Assembly: GCA_035719105.1 (NCBI GenBank)
Contig: DASTGN010000009.1
Location: forward strand, 1 to 64,000
Direction: 5' to 3'
From: UBA8389 sp035719105
Lineage (GTDB): Bacteria; Bacteroidota; Bacteroidia; Bacteroidales; UBA1402
Length of the DNA: 64,000 nucleotides
Below are positions 42,463 through 51,735 of the stretch, in pieces (within the stretch, counting starts at the first letter, position 1; every line of letters starts with the position of its first letter). The notes under the pieces were generated by a model. The model was not told the origin of the DNA. It did no database searches and saw only the letters and a list, made by a program, of their open reading frames with translations. The translations under genes were made by a program, and so were the position numbers.

Positions 42463-44133
42463 ATGTTCTCCTCCAAAAAAAATGTACTGGAAACCGTGGC
42501 TTTGTTTAAAGCGCACGGAATTTCCGAAGTTGTCCTGTCGCCGGGTTCACGGAATGCACCACTCATTCAGACCTTTGCCTCCGACCCCTTTTTCAATTGC
42601 CATACGGTGGTAGACGAGCGCAGTGCCGGTTTCTTTGCCCTTGGAATCATCAATCGCATTCAAAAGCCTGTGGCAGTGTGTTGTACCTCAGGAACCGCGC
42701 TTTTAAACTTTGGACCAGCCGTGGCTGAAGCCTTTTATCAGGAACTACCGCTAGTGGTGCTTTCTGCCGACCGTTCTGGGGCATGGATCGGGCAAATGGA
42801 CGGGCAGACCCTGCCTCAACCCGGTGTTTTCGGATCGTTGGTCAAAAAGTCGGTGCAATTGCCTGAGATTCAAGGAAAAGAAGATTTGTGGCACTGTAAC
42901 CGTTTGGTGAACGAAGCCCTGAATGCAGCCGTTGGCGGACCAGTTCACATCAACTTGCCCATTTCTGAACCGCTCTTTGATTTTTCAGTGGAGCTATTAC
43001 CTGAAGTGCGCAAGACGACATCAATCAATCCATTGACCATCAATAATTTGCAACCATTTGTCGAAGAATACGAACAAACGGAGAACGTTTTGATTCTCAT
43101 TGGACAATTACCTCCTATTTCTGTCAAGCTCAAACGATTGATAGAAAAATTCAGGATGCAAAATGAAGCCGTAGTGTTGGTGGAACATTTGGGATCGTAT
43201 CAATCATCCGATAACATTGGCAATTTCGATGCCCTCATTTCGACCTGGGATGCCCAAACGGCTAATGAATTCGTTCCGGATTTGTTGATCACCATGGGCG
43301 GTCATGTGGTTTCGAAGCGCGTCAAGAAATGGTTGCGTGAAAATCCGGCCAAAGCCCACTGGCACATTGGTTTGAACGGTCAACCCGACACCTATTGTCA
43401 AGCGACACACTTCTTTCAAACAACACCAGAAGCATTTCTGGAAGCGTTCAACCGATTGATCAAACCCAAAGTGTTGCAAGTCACAGGTCCATGGACACTT
43501 CGCTGGATATTGGCTTCCAAAGACTTGCCTGAGCCGAGCCGGGAATTCCCATTTTCGGACATGACGGTAACGGGTTTGTTCCTGAAATCCATCCTCAAAA
43601 AAAGCGTGCTGTTTACTGGGAACAGTTCACCGGTGCGAAATCTACAGCTGTATCGTTTGCCGTATGAACTGCCCGTGTTTTGCAATCGGGGTACCAGCGG
43701 TATCGAAGGAACGTTGTCAAGCGCTTGTGGCTATGCCACAGTATCGGATTCGCTCGTTTATGTCCTCATCGGTGACCTCAGTTTCTTCTACGATTTGAAC
43801 ATCCTGACACACCAGCCCTTCCCGAAAAACCTGCGAATCATGCTCATCAACAACGGTGGTGGCGCTATATTCAAGCAATTGCCGGGACTGGAGCGTTCAG
43901 ACATTGTAAACAATTATATATCAGCCAGTCACCATACTAAAGCTAAAGGCTTTGTTGAAGCCTCAGGCGTCCGTTACCTCCATGCTACCAACTACAACGA
44001 ACTGGACAAAGCCATTAAAGTTTTGCGTCATTCAGAAGGAGATTCGGCCGTTCTGCTCGAAGTATTTACAGACGAAGACTTGAACCTGGAAGCCATTCAA
44101 AATTATAATCAAGCACTCAAAAATAGATTCTAA
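42463..44133 (+). CDS. menD: 2-succinyl-5-enolpyruvyl-6-hydroxy-3-cyclohexene-1-carboxylate synthase
   Basis: 556 residues, thiamine-diphosphate enzyme. GISEVVLSPGSRNAPLIQTF, VDERSAGFFALGI, VCCTSGTALLNFGPAVAEAF and DRSGAWIGQMDGQTLPQ are MenD hallmarks; the C-terminal ThDP domain has LIGDLSFFYDLN and INNGGGAIFKQLPG. It joins isochorismate and 2-oxoglutarate with loss of CO2. Tight spacing to menF and menB supports one operon. Confidence 0.93.
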   Translation: MFSSKKNVLETVALFKAHGISEVVLSPGSRNAPLIQTFASDPFFNCHTVVDERSAGFFALGIINRIQKPVAVCCTSGTALLNFGPAVAEAFYQELPLVVLSADRSGAWIGQMDGQTLPQPGVFGSLVKKSVQLPEIQGKEDLWHCNRLVNEALNAAVGGPVHINLPISEPLFDFSVELLPEVRKTTSINPLTINNLQPFVEEYEQTENVLILIGQLPPISVKLKRLIEKFRMQNEAVVLVEHLGSYQSSDNIGNFDALISTWDAQTANEFVPDLLITMGGHVVSKRVKKWLRENPAKAHWHIGLNGQPDTYCQATHFFQTTPEAFLEAFNRLIKPKVLQVTGPWTLRWILASKDLPEPSREFPFSDMTVTGLFLKSILKKSVLFTGNSSPVRNLQLYRLPYELPVFCNRGTSGIEGTLSSACGYATVSDSLVYVLIGDLSFFYDLNILTHQPFPKNLRIMLINNGGGAIFKQLPGLERSDIVNNYISASHHTKAKGFVEASGVRYLHATNYNELDKAIKVLRHSEGDSAVLLEVFTDEDLNLEAIQNYNQALKNRF

Positions 44134-44144
44134 AAATAAAGACT

Positions 44145-44969
44145 ATGTCAGTAGAAAGAGATTGGAAAACCATTAAAGAATACGAAGATATCCTATTCGA
44201 TTATTTCGAAGGAATCGGACGAATCACCATCAATCGGGAGCGATATCGGAATGCCTTCACCCCCACGACCTCCATGGAAATGTTTGATGCGTTGCGTATT
44301 TGCCGCGAAAGCCAGGAAATTGGCGTGGTCGTGTTGACGGGAGCTGGCGACAAGGCGTTTTGTGCCGGTGGTGACCAAAACGTAAAAGGTAAAGGCGGTT
44401 ACATCGGTAAGGACGGCATTCCACGATTGAACATCTTAGACGTTCAAAAACAGATTCGCTCCATGCCCAAGCCCGTCATCGCCATGGTAAACGGTTATGC
44501 CATCGGCGGCGGTCATGTCTTGCATGTGATTTGCGACCTTTCCATCGCTTCCGAAAACGCCATTTTTGGTCAAACCGGGCCTCGGGTTGGCAGTTTTGAC
44601 GCTGGTTTCGGTTCCTCTTACCTGGCTCGCATCGTAGGGCAGAAAAAGGCTCGCGAAATTTGGTTCCTCTGTAGGCAATATAATGCGCAGGAAGCTCTTG
44701 AAATGGGCTTGGTAAACAAGGTTGTGCCTTTGGAACAATTGGAAAACGAAGTGGTGCAGTGGGCCAAGGAAATGTTACAGCACAGCCCCATGGCGCTTCG
44801 CATGATCAAATTGGGATTGAACGCTGAACTGGATGGCCAGGCAGGACTACAGGAACTGGCTGGTAACGCCACCCTTTTGTATTACCTGACAGAAGAAGCG
44901 CAAGAAGGCAAACATGCGTTTCTGGAAAAACGCAAACCCGACTTTTCGAAGTTTCCCAAATATCCATGA
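44145..44969 (+). CDS. menB: 1,4-dihydroxy-2-naphthoyl-CoA synthase
   Basis: 274 residues, crotonase fold. RITINRERYRNAFTPTTSME, VVLTGAGDKAFCAGGDQ, oxyanion MVNGYAIGGGHVLHVICDLS and GPRVGSFDAGFGSSYLARIV (conserved active-site loop) identify MenB. It closes the naphthoquinone ring from o-succinylbenzoyl-CoA. It overlaps the menC start by 4 bases. Confidence 0.94.
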   Translation: MSVERDWKTIKEYEDILFDYFEGIGRITINRERYRNAFTPTTSMEMFDALRICRESQEIGVVVLTGAGDKAFCAGGDQNVKGKGGYIGKDGIPRLNILDVQKQIRSMPKPVIAMVNGYAIGGGHVLHVICDLSIASENAIFGQTGPRVGSFDAGFGSSYLARIVGQKKAREIWFLCRQYNAQEALEMGLVNKVVPLEQLENEVVQWAKEMLQHSPMALRMIKLGLNAELDGQAGLQELAGNATLLYYLTEEAQEGKHAFLEKRKPDFSKFPKYP

Positions 44970-46012
44970 ACCTAAAAACCACCGTCGAAAAACGGACTTT
45001 GCATTTTCACAAACCTGCCGGAACGTCTCGGGGCTTCTATCACACCCACGACGTCTGGTATGTTCGGGTATCGTCCAAGGAACATCCCCAGGCGTTCGGC
45101 ATCGGCGAATGTGCACCTTTGCACGATTTGAGTTGCGATTTTGGCGCGGACTATGAGGAAAGATTGCAGGCAGCTTGTTCAAAATTGGAGGAAACCGGCG
45201 TTTTAGACACAGAAGGACTTAGGAACCAACCTTCGATCCTTTTCGGGTTGGAAACGGCCATGCGACAATTGGAAATCAGCCTGTTGCAGAACCCGCCACA
45301 GAACACCTTTGCACTTTGGGACACACCCTTTTCCAGAAGCGAACAAGGCATACGCATCAACGGTCTCATCTGGATGGGTTCGTTTCTGGAAATGGAGGCA
45401 CAAATTCGGGAAAAGCTGAAAAAAGGTTTCCGGTGCATCAAATTAAAAATCGGAGCCATCCGTTTTGAGGAAGAATGGGCTTTGTTACAGCAAATTCGCA
45501 AGGAATACACCGCTGAAACAGTGACGTTGCGAGTGGATGCCAACGGTGCCTTCTCGCCTGCCGACGCACTTGAAAAGTTGAAAAGGCTTTCTGAACTGAA
45601 CTTACATTCCATCGAACAGCCCATTCGTGCCGGGCAAGTGGAAGTGCTGGCGGATTTGATTCGAACCTCTCCGCTACCCATTGCCTTGGACGAAGAATTG
45701 ATCGGTGTTTTCACGAAAGAACAAAAAACCCGGTTGCTGGACACTTTGATGCCGCCGTTCCTGGTTCTGAAACCTACCCTTCACGGTGGCATCTCCGGTT
45801 GCAACGAATGGATTGATTTGGCAAAGGAACGCGGAATCGATTGGTGGATGACGTCGGCATTGGAATCGAACATTGGTTTGAATGCGGTCGCCCACTATTG
45901 CGCTACGCTGAACAATCCGCTGCATCAGGGACTGGGCACAGGTTTGCTTTACAAGGACAATGTGGATATGCCACTGCAAATTGATGGGGAACAACTTTGG
46001 TTCCGCCCTTGA
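44966..46012 (+). CDS. menC: o-Succinylbenzoate synthase
   Basis: 348 residues, enolase superfamily. IGECAPL near residue 50, catalytic Lys motif CIKLKIGAIRFEEEW, metal ligands in LRVDANGAFSPADAL, HSIEQPI and ALDEEL, then LKPTLHGGISGC. It dehydrates SHCHC to o-succinylbenzoate. Its start overlaps menB. menH, needed for SHCHC formation in the classical pathway, is not visible in the window. Confidence 0.9.
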   Translation: MNLKTTVEKRTLHFHKPAGTSRGFYHTHDVWYVRVSSKEHPQAFGIGECAPLHDLSCDFGADYEERLQAACSKLEETGVLDTEGLRNQPSILFGLETAMRQLEISLLQNPPQNTFALWDTPFSRSEQGIRINGLIWMGSFLEMEAQIREKLKKGFRCIKLKIGAIRFEEEWALLQQIRKEYTAETVTLRVDANGAFSPADALEKLKRLSELNLHSIEQPIRAGQVEVLADLIRTSPLPIALDEELIGVFTKEQKTRLLDTLMPPFLVLKPTLHGGISGCNEWIDLAKERGIDWWMTSALESNIGLNAVAHYCATLNNPLHQGLGTGLLYKDNVDMPLQIDGEQLWFRP

Positions 46013-46067
46013 TTTGCGATTTACAGATACCTTATGTACCTTCGTATCCATCTGAATTCGAAATGCC

Positions 46068-47204
46068 ATGTATCAGACCGATCGTCGCAAACAAACACTC
46101 CTGCTGGAAGGTGTCCGGCTCTCTCCAGAAGATATTCTGATGGAATGGAAAAACCTGGAAGACAAGTCTATAACTACTTCTGACCATTCTCAAGAACGTA
46201 AATTCCGCCTGGAACTTTTCCGCTTTTTGGCCGATTGGTTCAACGACTCCGATGAAATGACGGTTCAGACATCGGGGTCTACCGGAACGCCCAAACTCAT
46301 TCGGGTCCGCAAGTCACAAATGATGAACAGTGCTTGCGCCACTTGCTTTCATTTGCGTTTGGAACCTAACGACAAAGTGCTTTTGTGCATGTCCTTGCAA
46401 TTCATTGCCGGTAAAATGATGGTGATTCGTTCATTGGTTGCCGGGCTTGATTTGTATATGGTTCCGCCTAGTGGTTATCCTTTAAAAGACATCGACGTTC
46501 ATTTTCGGTTTGCAGCTATGGTTCCGATGCAAATTTTCAACAGCTTGCAGGTTTCGTTGGAGCGTGATCGCTTGCAACGTATTGCAATACTGCTCATTGG
46601 AGGCAGTGCGGTCGACCCCAAGCTCGAATCAGCCTTGCAATCATTTCCCAACTCGGTCTACGCCTCGTACGGCATGGCTGAAACCTTGTCACACATTGCT
46701 TTGCGCCGCATAAACGGTTCCGACGCATCCGACTTTTTCACACCTTTACCATCGGTCGATGTTTTTTTGTCGGAGGAACAATGCCTTATTATCGACGCAC
46801 CGCTCGTTTGCGATCAACGCCTTTATACCAACGATCACGCTGAAATGCGTGGTGATGGCAGTTTTCGAATTCTTGGTCGAATTGACAACGTGATCAATAC
46901 GGGTGGCATCAAAGTGCAAACCGAAACGTTGGAGGCTTTTTTAAGCGACTTCATCGATGTGCCCTTTGCTATTTCGTCCTTGCCGGATGAAAAGTTCGGT
47001 GAAATTATCGTCCTTGCAGTCGAAGGAGTGTTGGATGATGCCTTGCTCACCCAAACCTTGCATGCGGAAAATCTGCCTGCACACCAGTTTCCAAAACAAA
47101 TCATTACGCTGGATCGGTTACCACGAACAGAGAGTGGAAAGATCAATCGTGCCGCATTGCATAACATTCTCGAATCCAGCACATTAAAATTAAATACGAT
47201 ATGA
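46068..47204 (+). CDS. menE: o-Succinylbenzoate-CoA ligase (AMP-binding)
   Basis: 378 residues. The P-loop is MTVQTSGSTGTPKLIRVRKS, with LLIGGSAVDPKL, SVYASYGMAETLSHIALR and the C-terminal hinge FRILGRIDNVINTGGIKVQ plus catalytic Lys in RTESGKINRAAL. It is shorter than E. coli MenE (about 450), as usual in Bacteroidota. It activates o-succinylbenzoate with ATP and CoA before MenB. Overlaps the amidohydrolase start by 4 bases. Confidence 0.9.
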   Translation: MYQTDRRKQTLLLEGVRLSPEDILMEWKNLEDKSITTSDHSQERKFRLELFRFLADWFNDSDEMTVQTSGSTGTPKLIRVRKSQMMNSACATCFHLRLEPNDKVLLCMSLQFIAGKMMVIRSLVAGLDLYMVPPSGYPLKDIDVHFRFAAMVPMQIFNSLQVSLERDRLQRIAILLIGGSAVDPKLESALQSFPNSVYASYGMAETLSHIALRRINGSDASDFFTPLPSVDVFLSEEQCLIIDAPLVCDQRLYTNDHAEMRGDGSFRILGRIDNVINTGGIKVQTETLEAFLSDFIDVPFAISSLPDEKFGEIIVLAVEGVLDDALLTQTLHAENLPAHQFPKQIITLDRLPRTESGKINRAALHNILESSTLKLNTI

Positions 47205-48091
47205 GTCGCATCCTGAAAGCCGGTTTGATTCAGACCAACGCCACCGAAAATAAGCAAACCAATCAAATGCATTTGGAAACTCAGATTCGCCAAATGGCGG
47301 CTGCTGGGGCTGAACTGGTGGTGATGCAGGAGTTGCACGACAGCCTATACTTCTGCCAAACGGAAAATGTGGCGCTTTTTGACTTGGCTGAACCCATTCC
47401 AGGGCCAACTACGAATTTTTACGGTAAGCTGGCTGCCGAACTGCAAATCGTGTTGGTAACTTCGCTTTTTGAAAAGCGAGCTTCGGGTTTGTATCACAAT
47501 ACGGCCGTCGTGTTCGAAAAAGACGGAACGATTGCCGGAAAATACCGAAAAATGCACATACCGGACGACCCTGCCTATTACGAAAAATTTTATTTTACAC
47601 CTGGGGATCTTGGATTCAAACCCATTCAGACTTCGATTGGGAAATTGGGCGTATTGGTCTGTTGGGACCAATGGTACCCGGAAGCTGCCCGAATGATGGC
47701 TCTACAAGGTGCTGAATTACTTATTTATCCCACTGCCATTGGTTGGGAAAGCAGCGATTCACCTGAAGAAAAGGAGCGCCAATTGAACGCATGGATGATT
47801 TCTCAGCGTGCACATGCCGTTGCAAACGGTTTGCCGGTGATTTCTGTGAATCGGGTGGGTTTGGAAACGGATCCTTCTGGACAAACCCATGGCATCCAGT
47901 TTTGGGGGAACAGCTTTGTGGCTGGACCGCAGGGCGAGTTGTTGGGATCGGCCGGTTCGTCCAAGCCTGAAAACCTGATCGTAGCCATAGATTTGACCCG
48001 TTCGGAAAATGTTCGACGTTGGTGGCCTTTCCTCCGTGACCGTCGAATTGACGCCTACGACTTGTCCAAACGATATTTGGACGAGGATTGA
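47201..48091 (+). CDS. aguB: N-carbamoylputrescine amidase (nitrilase family)
   Basis: 296 residues. The Glu-Lys-Cys triad of carbon-nitrogen hydrolases is visible: Glu in VVMQELHDSLYF, Lys in AGKYRKMHIPDDPAYYEKFY and Cys in GVLVCWDQWYPEAARMMALQ; the loop with YYEKFYFTPGD is characteristic of AguB. It turns N-carbamoylputrescine into putrescine, CO2 and ammonia. The partner agmatine deiminase is not in the window. Coupled to menE by ATGA overlap though the pathways are unrelated, probably for expression only. Confidence 0.87.
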   Translation: MSRILKAGLIQTNATENKQTNQMHLETQIRQMAAAGAELVVMQELHDSLYFCQTENVALFDLAEPIPGPTTNFYGKLAAELQIVLVTSLFEKRASGLYHNTAVVFEKDGTIAGKYRKMHIPDDPAYYEKFYFTPGDLGFKPIQTSIGKLGVLVCWDQWYPEAARMMALQGAELLIYPTAIGWESSDSPEEKERQLNAWMISQRAHAVANGLPVISVNRVGLETDPSGQTHGIQFWGNSFVAGPQGELLGSAGSSKPENLIVAIDLTRSENVRRWWPFLRDRRIDAYDLSKRYLDED

Positions 48092-48146
48092 ACCTCCAAA
48101 GCATGGCTTTTGTCGGGAAAAACACCTGCATTCATCGATTTCATCT

Positions 48147-48176
48147 TTTGGGGTAGGTTTTGGCCGGTTACTTTTG
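48147..48176 (+). promoter_or_regulatory. Bacteroidota promoter for the LiaF-like gene
   Basis: TTTG at 48147-48150 and TACTTTTG at 48169-48176 with an 18-base spacer, 26 bases upstream of the chosen ATG at 48203. Confidence 0.6.
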
Positions 48177-48202
48177 CAGCATCACAATTAAACCCGATTT
48201 TT

Positions 48203-48958
48203 ATGAAACACATGCATCACCCCAAACACCATGGAACTCGTTTTTCCATCATTTTGATTGTAGTCGGTTTAGTATTCCTGGCCGTCAACACGGGCCTGCT
48301 GCCAACCATTTATCAACCTTTGTTTGCCTCTTGGCCCATTTGGTTGGTGTTCGGCGGAATCTATTTTCTATTGGATTGTTCCTGGTTCATGGGACTTTCG
48401 TTGCTGACGGTTGGTACTTTTTACATCATTCCTCAAATTGGTCACGCCAACCCTGCGTTGAACATTCCCGAGAACTTTGCACATTTGTATTGGCCCGCTT
48501 TGTTGGTCGTTGCAGGCATCTATTTTATCCTGTCCAAAACCTTTGGCAAACATTGTTGGATGGGTGGAAATTTCCATCAGCGGTTTGAAAAGTTCAATAC
48601 CACGACCATGAACAGTGAAGATGGCTTCCTGAACGTCAACGCTTCGTTCGACAGTCGCAAGAACATTGTCATTGATCCGATATTTAAAGGTGGAAACATT
48701 GACTGTTCGTTTGGTGAAGTAGTCTTGGATCTTCGCAAAACTACGCTGCAAGAAGGTAAAACGATACTGAATATCAATTGCAAGTTCGGCACCGTCATCA
48801 TTCTCGTGCCTTCGGACTGGAACGTGCAATTGCAAGGCGATTCCGCTTTTGGCGCCTTTGATGACAGCCGCTACTCGCCTACTTACAACAGCAATTCCAG
48901 CAGTTCGCTTTTGATTCAGGGCAAATGTTCCTTTGGTGAAGTCAAACTTAGAGACTGA
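48203..48958 (+). CDS. LiaF-like membrane protein (cell-envelope stress family)
   Basis: 251 residues from the Met of MKHMHHPKHHGTRFSI. Four hydrophobic helices fill the first half (FSIILIVVGLVFLAVNTGLL; YFLLDCSWFMGLSLLTVGTF; YWPALLVVAGIYFILSK). The C-terminal half is a soluble beta-rich domain with FKGGNIDCSFGEVVLDLRKT and a GTVIILVPSDWNVQLQGDSA stretch, as in LiaF and the DUF2154-type 'cell wall-active antibiotics response' domain. The earlier in-frame Met at 48110 would place the promoter inside the gene. It is 7 bases upstream of the LytTR gene, so the pair is probably one unit. Confidence 0.82.
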   Translation: MKHMHHPKHHGTRFSIILIVVGLVFLAVNTGLLPTIYQPLFASWPIWLVFGGIYFLLDCSWFMGLSLLTVGTFYIIPQIGHANPALNIPENFAHLYWPALLVVAGIYFILSKTFGKHCWMGGNFHQRFEKFNTTTMNSEDGFLNVNASFDSRKNIVIDPIFKGGNIDCSFGEVVLDLRKTTLQEGKTILNINCKFGTVIILVPSDWNVQLQGDSAFGAFDDSRYSPTYNSNSSSSLLIQGKCSFGEVKLRD

Positions 48959-48965
48959 TCCGGCC

Positions 48966-49772
48966 ATGCGTCATCCAGCCTTCCAGAATTTACCGCGGCA
49001 AATCCTGTATTTGTCACTTTGCATCCTCACCGGACTGGCACTGACCTTGTGCCAGCTCGGTCTGGTACCGGTTTCTGCTGTCGTTTTGATGTTGGATGGG
49101 TTGGTATTGGGTATTTTGGCAGGCTTACTGGCGTATTTGCTTTGGTTCGTGGTCTTTTTCGCCGACCTCTCTGGCAGGCAACCCATGCAACGAATTGTAA
49201 ACCATTCGGCCTTGTTGGTCTTGCTGTTGACGATCTGGGTAGGTGGTGGTTTTTTGTTGGAAATGCTGCTTTTCCCTGCCTCCGTCGATATTTTGTCTAA
49301 AGCCTTGCCACTGAAAACTGTTTTTGGTTTGCTCCTTTTTATGAGCGTGGTACGACTTTATCAGGATTGGAAGCGCGAGAAAGATTTTTTAGATGATGAA
49401 ATCACGGAATTGCCTGCATCAAAACCTGTCGTACCAAACAAATACCTGGAAACCATATCGGTCAAATCTGGACAAAAAATTCACCTGGTGCAGGTTTCTG
49501 ACATTCTTTTCTTACAGGCCGAAGGCGACTATGTGCTCATTCACACAGCCGAGGGCAAATTTCTCAAGGAGCAGACTATGAAGTATTTTCAGGAGAACTT
49601 GCCTGCAGAACGTTTCATTCGCATCCACCGGTCGTGCATCGTTCATGCGGATTGCATTTCGAAAATCGAATTGTACGAAAAACAGAATTATCGGATCACA
49701 TTGAAATCGGGGCAGCAACTCAAAGCAAGTGCCGGAGGATATAAACAACTCAAGTCTGCATTAAGTCTATAA
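48966..49772 (+). CDS. Membrane-anchored LytTR family DNA-binding protein
   Basis: 268 residues from the Met of MRHPAFQNLPRQIL; an in-frame Met at 48933 would overlap the upstream gene. Four membrane helices (about 15-35, 38-65, 78-105, 113-130) are followed by a linker and a LytTR domain: SVKSGQKIHLVQVSDILFLQ, EGDYVLIHTAEGKFLKEQTM, FIRIHRSCIVHADCISKIEL and KSGQQLKASAGGYKQLK. A DNA-binding domain tethered to the membrane suits direct envelope sensing. A strong terminator follows. Confidence 0.87.
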   Translation: MRHPAFQNLPRQILYLSLCILTGLALTLCQLGLVPVSAVVLMLDGLVLGILAGLLAYLLWFVVFFADLSGRQPMQRIVNHSALLVLLLTIWVGGGFLLEMLLFPASVDILSKALPLKTVFGLLLFMSVVRLYQDWKREKDFLDDEITELPASKPVVPNKYLETISVKSGQKIHLVQVSDILFLQAEGDYVLIHTAEGKFLKEQTMKYFQENLPAERFIRIHRSCIVHADCISKIELYEKQNYRITLKSGQQLKASAGGYKQLKSALSL

Positions 49773-49783
49773 TGTTAACAAAC

Positions 49784-49815
49784 AAAAAGGCCACTTTTCA
49801 CAAAGCGGCCTTTTT
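49784..49815. terminator. Terminator after the LytTR gene
   Basis: AAAAAGGCC(A)CTTT, a loop of four bases, AAAG(C)GGCCTTTTT: a long stem with A- and T-tracts at both ends, likely active in both directions. Confidence 0.85.
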
Positions 49816-49971
49816 ATAGGTTTTCAATAGGTATTAGTTCTTAAGGTAAAAAAGATTGTATTAGGTTAACGGCCACAAAGATTGACCTTTTTTCACAACT
49901 CTCCAAAAAAAAAAACATATTTTAAAACATGTTTTTGGGTAGAACCCCTTTTAGATTGGAGTTATTCTGTG

Positions 49972-49979
49972 TATTTTTG
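49972..49979 (+). promoter_or_regulatory. Bacteroidota -7 box for glnS
   Basis: TATTTTTG, 45 bases upstream of the glnS ATG. No clear -33. The 250 bases from 49773 to 50024 otherwise hold only the terminator and AT-rich sequence. Confidence 0.5.
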
Positions 49980-50024
49980 CGAAAGCACAAATATAACAGG
50001 TTTTTTTAATACATATTCATTTTT

Positions 50025-51731
50025 ATGCTCTCAACCAACATTCCTGAGGAATCCGGTAAGAAATCACTCCATTTTATTGAACAAATCGTTGAAAATGATT
50101 TGAAAGAGGGTAAAAACGGAGGAAAGATCGCAACACGTTTCCCGCCGGAGCCCAATGGCTACCTGCACATCGGCCATGCGAAGGCGATTTGCCTCGATTT
50201 CGGCATTGCCAAACAATATGGTGGTACGTGCAATTTACGGTTTGACGATACGAATCCGGTCAAGGAAGATGTGGAATACGTGGATTCCATCATGGAAGAC
50301 ATTCAATGGTTGGGGTTCCAATGGGATAATTTGTATTATGCCTCCGATTATTTTGGAAAATTATACGATTTCGCCATCGAAATGATCAAACGGGGCTTGG
50401 CATATGTGGACGAGCAGTCTGCCGAAGTCATCGCCTCACAAAAGGGTACGCCCACTTCACCAGGCACCAACAGCCCTTTCCGCGATCGGAGTATCGAGGA
50501 AAACCTGGATTTGTTCTTACGGATGCAGGCAGGTGAATTTGAGGAAGGAAGTCATGTGTTGCGTGCCAAAATTGACATGGCGCATCCCAACATGCATTTT
50601 CGCGATCCATTGATGTATCGAATTCTTAAATTGAGCCATCACCGCACGGGCGATACCTGGAACGTTTATCCTTTATACGATTACGCCCACGGGCAAAGCG
50701 ATTATTTCGAGGGCATCACGCATTCTCTTTGCACGCTGGAATTCGAAGTGCACCGTCCTTTATACGATTGGTTTGTGGATCAACTGAAAACTGACGAATA
50801 CCGTCCGCGCCAAATTGAGTTCAACCGCTTGAATATTACGTATATGGTGATGAGCAAGCGCAAGATGCTGCAATTGGTCAAGGAAGGCAAGGTTTCAGGT
50901 TGGGATGATCCTCGCATGCCGACTCTTTGCGGTTTACGACGTCGGGGTTATACACCTGAATCCATTCGCAGTTTTGTGGACAAGATCGGATATACCAAAT
51001 TTGACGGCATCATCGATTTGAGCTTGTTGGAATTCACCATCCGCGAGCAACTGAACAAGATTGCTCCTCGAGTGGCTGCTGTTCTGGATCCCATCAAACT
51101 GACGGTGACCAATTATCCCGAAGGTCAAGTAGAATGGAACGAGGCCATCAACAATCCGGAAGATGAAACTGCAGGAAGCCATTCGGTACCTTTCACCCGA
51201 AATTTATTGGTTGAACGCGAAGATTTCATGGAAGAAGCACCCAGCAAGTATTTCAGGCTCTGTCCCGGACGGGAAGTTCGCTTGAAAAATGCCTATGTGG
51301 TGACTTGTACTGGTTGTGCCAAAGATGCAGACGGAAACATTTCGGACGTGTTCTGCGAATACATTCCGGAAACGAAATCCGGTCAATCTGCTGCCGATAG
51401 GAAAGTTAAAGGAACCATTCAATATGTGACCGCTGAGCACAGCCTTCCGGCGGAAGTTCGTTTGTACGACCGGTTGTTGAGCGTACCCAATCCTTCCGAA
51501 GAAAAAGACAAGGATTTTATGGAACTGTTGAATCCCGATTCCCTGAAAGTACTGACCAACGCTCGCGTTGAACCGATTCTCAAAGATGCCGAACCGTTGG
51601 ATCACTTTCAGTTCCAACGGATCGGTTATTTCAATTTGGATCCCGACTCTACTCCTGAAAAATTAGTTTTCAACCGCACGGTTTCCCTTAAAGACACTTG
51701 GGGAAAAATTGCGGACAAAATGACAAAATAA
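50025..51731 (+). CDS. glnS: Glutaminyl-tRNA synthetase
   Basis: 568 residues, class I synthetase. RFPPEPNGYLHIGHAKAICL contains the HIGH motif, and NITYMVMSKRKMLQLV the KMSKS equivalent. LRFDDTNPVKEDVEYVDSI is also conserved, and the C-terminal anticodon-binding beta-barrels follow (EFTIREQLNKIAPRVAAVLD). It charges tRNA-Gln directly. The TPR gene begins 4 bases after its stop. Confidence 0.95.
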   Translation: MLSTNIPEESGKKSLHFIEQIVENDLKEGKNGGKIATRFPPEPNGYLHIGHAKAICLDFGIAKQYGGTCNLRFDDTNPVKEDVEYVDSIMEDIQWLGFQWDNLYYASDYFGKLYDFAIEMIKRGLAYVDEQSAEVIASQKGTPTSPGTNSPFRDRSIEENLDLFLRMQAGEFEEGSHVLRAKIDMAHPNMHFRDPLMYRILKLSHHRTGDTWNVYPLYDYAHGQSDYFEGITHSLCTLEFEVHRPLYDWFVDQLKTDEYRPRQIEFNRLNITYMVMSKRKMLQLVKEGKVSGWDDPRMPTLCGLRRRGYTPESIRSFVDKIGYTKFDGIIDLSLLEFTIREQLNKIAPRVAAVLDPIKLTVTNYPEGQVEWNEAINNPEDETAGSHSVPFTRNLLVEREDFMEEAPSKYFRLCPGREVRLKNAYVVTCTGCAKDADGNISDVFCEYIPETKSGQSAADRKVKGTIQYVTAEHSLPAEVRLYDRLLSVPNPSEEKDKDFMELLNPDSLKVLTNARVEPILKDAEPLDHFQFQRIGYFNLDPDSTPEKLVFNRTVSLKDTWGKIADKMTK

Positions 51732-51735
51732 ATCG

